From Conus ventricosus (taxonomy: Eukaryota > Mollusca > Gastropoda > Neogastropoda > Conidae), in the NCBI GenBank assembly GCA_018398815.1, contig CM031622.1:24654633-24718632 (forward strand): 64,000 nt of DNA, read 5' to 3'. The translations under genes and the position numbers were made by a program. The notes under the pieces were generated by a model. The model was given only the letters and a program-made list of their open reading frames with translations, did no database searches and was not told where the DNA came from. Positions within the stretch are counted from its first letter, which is position 1; each line of letters begins with the position of its first letter. Shown here in pieces: positions 59,501 to 64,000 of the stretch.

Positions 59501-60879
59501 TGTCAAGGAGCGGAAACCTCTCACAAAAGGCATTAGCGCTTGGAGGCAAAGGACGTTGTACGTAGTATACAAATAGGTAATAGCCCAAATTTAACCAGGG
59601 TACCTTACCCATCACACACAGCGAACTGTGTCAAGGAGGACGAAGTGGTCAGGTGACAGATGGCACCTAAGGAAAGTAGAGAGTTCGGACCTGCCCGATA
59701 GCGAAAGGGGGAAGGGATGTAACCCCCTACGCCCTCGGTGCTCCAAGTGAGCGCTAAATGCTCAGTCAGCTGAGGTTCTTTTGTAAACAGTCAGTGAAGA
59801 GCAGGAGTTTTGGGATTCGTTGGGATGGAAATGCCGTTGGGTCACTGTGTTGGTTCAAATTGTCAGGCTGGTGAATGTGTGCGGTGGTTGTAGTAGCCCT
59901 CCTTAAGATAATTACTGTGTTAATGACCACCGAAGTCGGCGGGAATTTTCGATGCCATCTGGGCTAAGTGTTTGTTTGCTAATCATTAGGTAGAAAATGT
60001 GTGTAAATGCTGATGTGTGGGATAATGTAGCGATGGAAAAATTCAGGGCACTTGTGAATAGGGTTTTGAGAAGCAGCAGGGACAAAAGGCAGGGCCCCGA
60101 AGGGGAATCCTTTGTCTCCATCCCTAATAAAACTGGGGGAGAACAACGTGCCGGGGAACAACACCGGGTTTGAGGAGAGAGAAGGCAGAGGAGAGAGAGA
60201 GAGAGGAGAGGATTTGAGCAGGACAGAGAAAGGGTCGAAGAAACGTGGTCTTGGAGATAGAAGAGACAGCAAGGCCCTTAGAGTTAAGACAAGCTGGAAG
60301 AGGAAAAGGGAAAATAAGTTTGAAGCCCAGAGGTGGGTGAAGACAACAAACTGAATTTGAACCCAGAGGTGGGTGAAGAAGACGAAGAAGAAGAGTTCGA
60401 CGTCGAGATCCCAGAGACGACCACGAAGACCCAGTCCTGAAGCCTGGAGCCAGTCAACAAGGGCATCACCATCAAGCAGTGCTGAAGAAGACGTGAAGAG
60501 ACTTTTTTCAAGAACTGTGGTGTGGTGTGAAAGCGTGGTTGTGTGTGTGAAAACCTGGCCAGGTAAGAAGTCATTTTATTATAACCCGGGATTTGGAAGT
60601 CTTGATCTTTATGTGTTGATTTGTGCATCTGTGTAATTGGATATTTTTCATGTTTGATTATAAGTAGCATAGAAAATTTTATTTCTTGTGCTCAGTCGTG
60701 TTAGGAAAAGAAACGAATGCGTGACATCCATTCCCCCGAGAGAGGTGAATGTTTGGTGTGCGCATGAGTGTGCATATGCGTGTATGAGTGCAAAATAACC
60801 TTGGTGTGTTAAGCTGACTAATAAAACATCAACTTAGTGCACTTAAGCAATTTCCATCACGATTTCCCCGTCCTGGACA
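59501..60879 (+). repeat. Outer 3' LTR
   Basis: 1379 bp matching the 5' LTR. Most differences are single-base insertions or deletions in runs, plus the changed TATA region at 60122-60131. Splice donor copy CCAG|GTAAGA with the junction at 60562/60563. Confidence 0.93.
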
Positions 60880-60884
60880 ATGAC

Positions 60885-61092
60885 AAGCTTTTAAAGAAAG
60901 ATTCAAAGTACGAGACATACCAAACGAAAGCTCATGATTGTAATGCAGAATTTTTTCCCCATCATTTGTCAGTGTGTGTAATGTGTGTGTGTGTGTGGTG
61001 CATGCGTGCGTGCGGCGTGCATGCGTGCGTGCATGTGTGCGTGTGTGTGTTTTTTGTGGTGCGTGCGTGCGTGCGTGCCTTTCGTGCATGCG

Positions 61093-61151
<59 letters not shown>

Positions 61152-61494
61152 TGTGGTGTGTGTGAAATCAACTGGTGTTAAAGACTTAACAAATGGAATT
61201 GTGAAAATTTGTGCAGCAGAATTGTAGAGATATTGATTCATTGAAACTATGGGTACACCTGTCTGATCTTGCTTTTCGAAGAAAGGGGGAGGGGGGGGGG
61301 GAGGGGGGGGGGAGTCAGACTGAAAAACACGATGACGCCAGGGAAAGCAAATCCCGTTGGTTTACCTTTGTATCACGTGTCACTGCAGACAGCAATAACA
61401 AAAGAGAGACACAGAGGAAGGATAGAAGAAAAACAGTGAGGAGAGAAAGGATGGAGGGGGAATTAATTATAAGAGAGGTGTGGTGTGTGTGTGT

Positions 61495-61537
<43 letters not shown>

Positions 61538-61719
61538 TGCGCGCGCACGTGCGCGCGTGCAAAATGTAATGTAGGGGAAAAAAACCAAATGTCAGTATGT
61601 CAGTAACAATGAGGACTGTATGAAACGACAGGGTTTTTTTTTTCATCGATTGAAAACCGTGACTGTGAGTGGGTCCCCTCTCTCTCTTCTCTCTCTCTTC
61701 TCTCTCTCTCCTCTCTCTT

Positions 61720-61776
<57 letters not shown>

Positions 61777-62140
61777 CCCACACAACATACACCACTGTCA
61801 CGGACAAAAAAAGAAAAAACCGAATTCGTGGTCAGTCGCCAGCCAGTTAAGTGGACATAAGTCCAAACTCAAACATCCTGGTTTTTTAGGCAGACGACTA
61901 CATGTGTCGCGTCAGCCAATTAGGCACAGCGAAGAGGCTATTTTTAGTCCTCACGGAGACAGCACCGTCCCCTAGACAGACTGATTTGGCTTGACGACGT
62001 CTCAATGGTCTGGCCAGACGGATCTCGGCGTCTGGGTCAGACTGATCCCGCTAATTTGCAAGACCAGGGCCCACAGTTAAGTCGACGTCGCCGGTTGAAG
62101 TAGGAAGGGGGAAGGTATTGTGTGGTGGGGGTGAAATCAA
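60885..62140. other. Spacer with GT, G and CT runs
   Basis: GT/GCGT runs at 60974-61165 and 61481-61550, a G-rich run at 61284-61313 and a CT run at 61677-61762. The remaining unique DNA, including 61860-62110, shows no gene. The open frames here are repeat artefacts. Confidence 0.6.
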
Positions 62141-62569
62141 GTAATTAATTAAATGACCCATTGACCACCACAGAGAGCAAGGCCGGTAGATGTGACTTTT
62201 ACGATTTGAATGTCCAATGGAATTAGAGGGGAGGTAACCTCAGTACGAGGCGGAAAAAATTCTGACCAATGGTACTCGCCCTTCTGACACATAGGATGAG
62301 AATAAGAAAGCGAGGAGAGAACGGGAAGAGGGGAGAACGAAAAACAGAGAGAGAGGAAGAGGTTCTGGTGTAGGCTCTGCACGAAGAAGAGCAGAGAGAT
62401 GAGAGGAGGAGTGAAGAGAACCGAGCTGTAGCATTAGCACCCGATAGAGTCCTGCAGAGGAAGGACTAAGGAGAGATGTTGAGAGAGGAGAGTTGCTAAC
62501 TGAATGAAGAGAAAAAAAAAGAAAAAAAGAAAAGAAAAGAAAGCAACCATGTCCATTTTATAGAGCAGA

Positions 62570-62571
62570 CT

Positions 62572-62639
<68 letters not shown>

Positions 62640-62640
62640 T
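62570..62640. repeat. GA microsatellite
   Basis: Nearly pure GA run within GA-rich DNA (62280-62640). Confidence 0.95.
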
Positions 62641-63511
62641 GCAATGCGTTAATGCAGGAAGAAAGAAAGGAGAACAGATCGATGTCTGGTAGTCACTGTT
62701 CAATCTGAACCGGGTTCGACCTCATACCTGGGAGCGCCCCCTTTCATCAGCAGTCCAACTGACCACGCCAGCGGTCTAACCTGACCAGTTTCCAGCAGTC
62801 CAACCTGACCCCGTGCCACAGTTGTGTCGTGACTGGTGTTTGTGAAAGTGACAGTGAAAAGAAAAGAGAAAAAAAGGAAGAAAAGGAAAGACAGTGATTC
62901 GTAAATATTTTAAAATCACCTGGCCAGGTAAAGTAGAACTCTATTTAACCCGGGTTAGTTATGATGATTTAGATAAATGGTTTTGTGAAGTTCAAGAAAA
63001 GAGAATGTTTTATGTTGTTTTACTCCATGCGCATTGATGTTTTGTCATGTGACGTAGCCTCACATCAAGGCATGTGCGCTCCATGCATGTTAGTTAGTGA
63101 TATGAATCATTTCCCCATGCCACTACTAGAAAGGAAGGATATTCATGTGGCTTGATAGTGTAGCGGGCGTCCCCAAATAATTGTGAGTATGACTCAGTAA
63201 AGAAGAAGGGTGGTCATTGGGTGAAAGTGACCATGATTGATAGTTTAACAAGGGCTGGTAAGGTAAGGTGTGGTCATGTGTTTTGAACACGAGTATGCAC
63301 TCACTAGGAGAAGGGAGGAAAGAGTCAGTTTTAACCAGCAGATGGCCTAGAGACTCGAACCTGTCAGGACGGTGGTCTCTCTGCTGACCCCGTCATTACC
63401 AGGTGAGCGATAGATAGTGGGGGGAAAGCTACAGGGGGAAAACTTAAAGAAAAGAGAAAGAAAGAATTCATATGTTGAATTAAGAAGGTTACTTACACGA
63501 AACCCTTTTTC
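62641..63511 (+). other. Possible LTR/leader of a third retroelement
   Basis: GA-rich DNA is followed at 62918-62955 by CCTGGCCAGGTAAAGTAG and ATTTAACCCGGGTTAG. This closely resembles the outer LTR around its splice donor (ACCTGGCCAGGTAAGAAG and TATAACCCGGGATTAG at 49071-49110). No matching second LTR lies in the window, so it may be the 5' end of an element that continues to the right. A TTTCAG acceptor lies at 63516-63521. Confidence 0.4.
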
Positions 63512-63575
63512 GTGTTTCAGCCTTCACCCTTTAAACCCCTTTGCCCTTCACCTTTTTACCCCGTGAGGTGGTTGA

Positions 63576-64000
63576 AGTGGCCATGGTGTGAGGGAAACAC
63601 CGGTAGTTCGCCCCAGCAAGTTCCAACTCCAGGGAGAGGAGTTGAAGCTCGTCGTTTCTCAAGAGACAGAAGAAGTCGCGGAAGAGAAGTCGGAGACTCG
63701 TATCTCCCGGACAGGAGAATTCGAGGGGGCAGTATATTGTCACAGAGAGACAGGGATAGGGGAAAGCGGAGAAGTTTTACGTGAGGCAGGCAGGTCCTCA
63801 GTGATTACGGGAGTTATGTATTCTCCCGGTCCGGATTTTTGGATAACGGAATGTGAAGGCCACGGCTTTATAGAAGCGGAACTAGATTGTTTTATCTCTC
63901 AGTGTGAGGAGAGATACATGTGTGAAGACTGTGTTTTTTTCTCTCAGTGTAAAGAGAGTACATGTGGGAAGATTGATTTGTCTCCCGACGTGAGGAGAGA
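63576..64000 (+). CDS. Open frame at window edge with B-box-like Cys cluster (partial)
   Basis: After a TGA near 63573 one frame stays open to the window end (about 141 codons). The first ATG is at 63816; alternatively the frame enters by splicing. The N-terminal part is Glu/Arg-rich. After 63816 it encodes CEGH, then LDCFISQCEERYMCEDCVFF and KESTCGKIDLSPDVRR. The order CxxH...C...C...CxxC...C...C followed by 'LSPDV' resembles the B-box zinc finger of TRIM proteins with Cys in place of the last His residues. The frame at 63512-63784 (90 codons) overlaps it in another phase. Could instead be a retroelement ORF. Confidence 0.35.

Larger units (their letters stand above)
48020..60879 (+). mobile_element. 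Outer LTR retrotransposon (gag-protease-integrase N-term, no RT)
   Basis: LTRs at 48020-49397 and 59501-60879 (about 1.38 kb each), starting TGTCAAGGAGCG and ending CTGGACA. Target duplication ATGAC at 48015-48019 and 60880-60884. A primer binding site follows the 5' LTR and a purine tract precedes the 3' LTR. Without the nested element (about 50471-57757) the interior is only ~2.8 kb and encodes gag, protease and the integrase zinc-binding domain. RT and RNase H are absent, so it is a deletion derivative needing a helper. Many single-base indels distinguish the LTRs. Confidence 0.92.

Overview
The window is animal nuclear DNA with introns, dense microsatellites and minisatellites, and a very high load of degraded transposable elements. 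It most likely comes from a mollusc: tRNA-derived SINE tails of a kind common in gastropods and bivalves, DIRS, CR1 and Ty3/Gypsy fragments, and the tandem-repeat style all point that way, but species cannot be read from the sequence. No CRISPR, operon or bacterial signals were seen.

Only one host gene is clear: the 3' part of a TRAM1-type gene (translocating chain-associated membrane protein of the ER translocon) on the + strand. Five exons at 39-149, 6965-7036, 8034-8105, 10213-10352 and 16169-16272 join in perfect phase and end in a stop at 16270-16272. Upstream exons lie outside the window. Its first visible intron (150-6964) is largely tandem repeats. The most striking feature is a 37-bp minisatellite of about 70 copies, each a copy of the 3' splice site plus the first ~30 bases of the following TRAM exon. 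The real exon is the last member of the array. A deleted hAT transposon (3275-5126) splits the array. Later introns hold a tRNA-derived SINE, a decayed DIRS-like retroelement (11110-12840) and a short relative of the hAT element (14984-15707).

From 17.9 to 23.3 kb, downstream of TRAM, is a ~130-bp satellite (about 33 copies) with a hammerhead-like motif on the minus strand, interrupted by a SINE. Next come a 57-bp minisatellite (24.05-24.86 kb), a Helitron with a broken Pif1-like helicase (25695-29095), 3 kb without recognisable genes, another SINE, and a ~49-bp minisatellite (34.44-35.12 kb).

From 35.1 to 43 kb is a 5'-truncated CR1-like LINE interrupted by a young LTR retrotransposon (35615-40668). 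That element has gag and an unrelated zinc-finger-like ORF where pol should be. From 44.7 to 46.8 kb is a ~0.7-kb tandem repeat ending in an inverted copy; its units carry a better hammerhead-ribozyme-like core on the minus strand. From 48020 to 60879 is a 12.9-kb nest. The outer LTR element has 1.38-kb LTRs and an ATGAC target duplication, and keeps gag, protease and the integrase zinc-binding domain but no reverse transcriptase. A second LTR element of opposite polarity (about 50471-57757) lies inside its gag. From about 44 to 61 kb single-base indels are dense, especially in homopolymers, so decay and sequencing error cannot be separated there. The right edge has another possible LTR leader and an open cysteine-rich frame running off the window.
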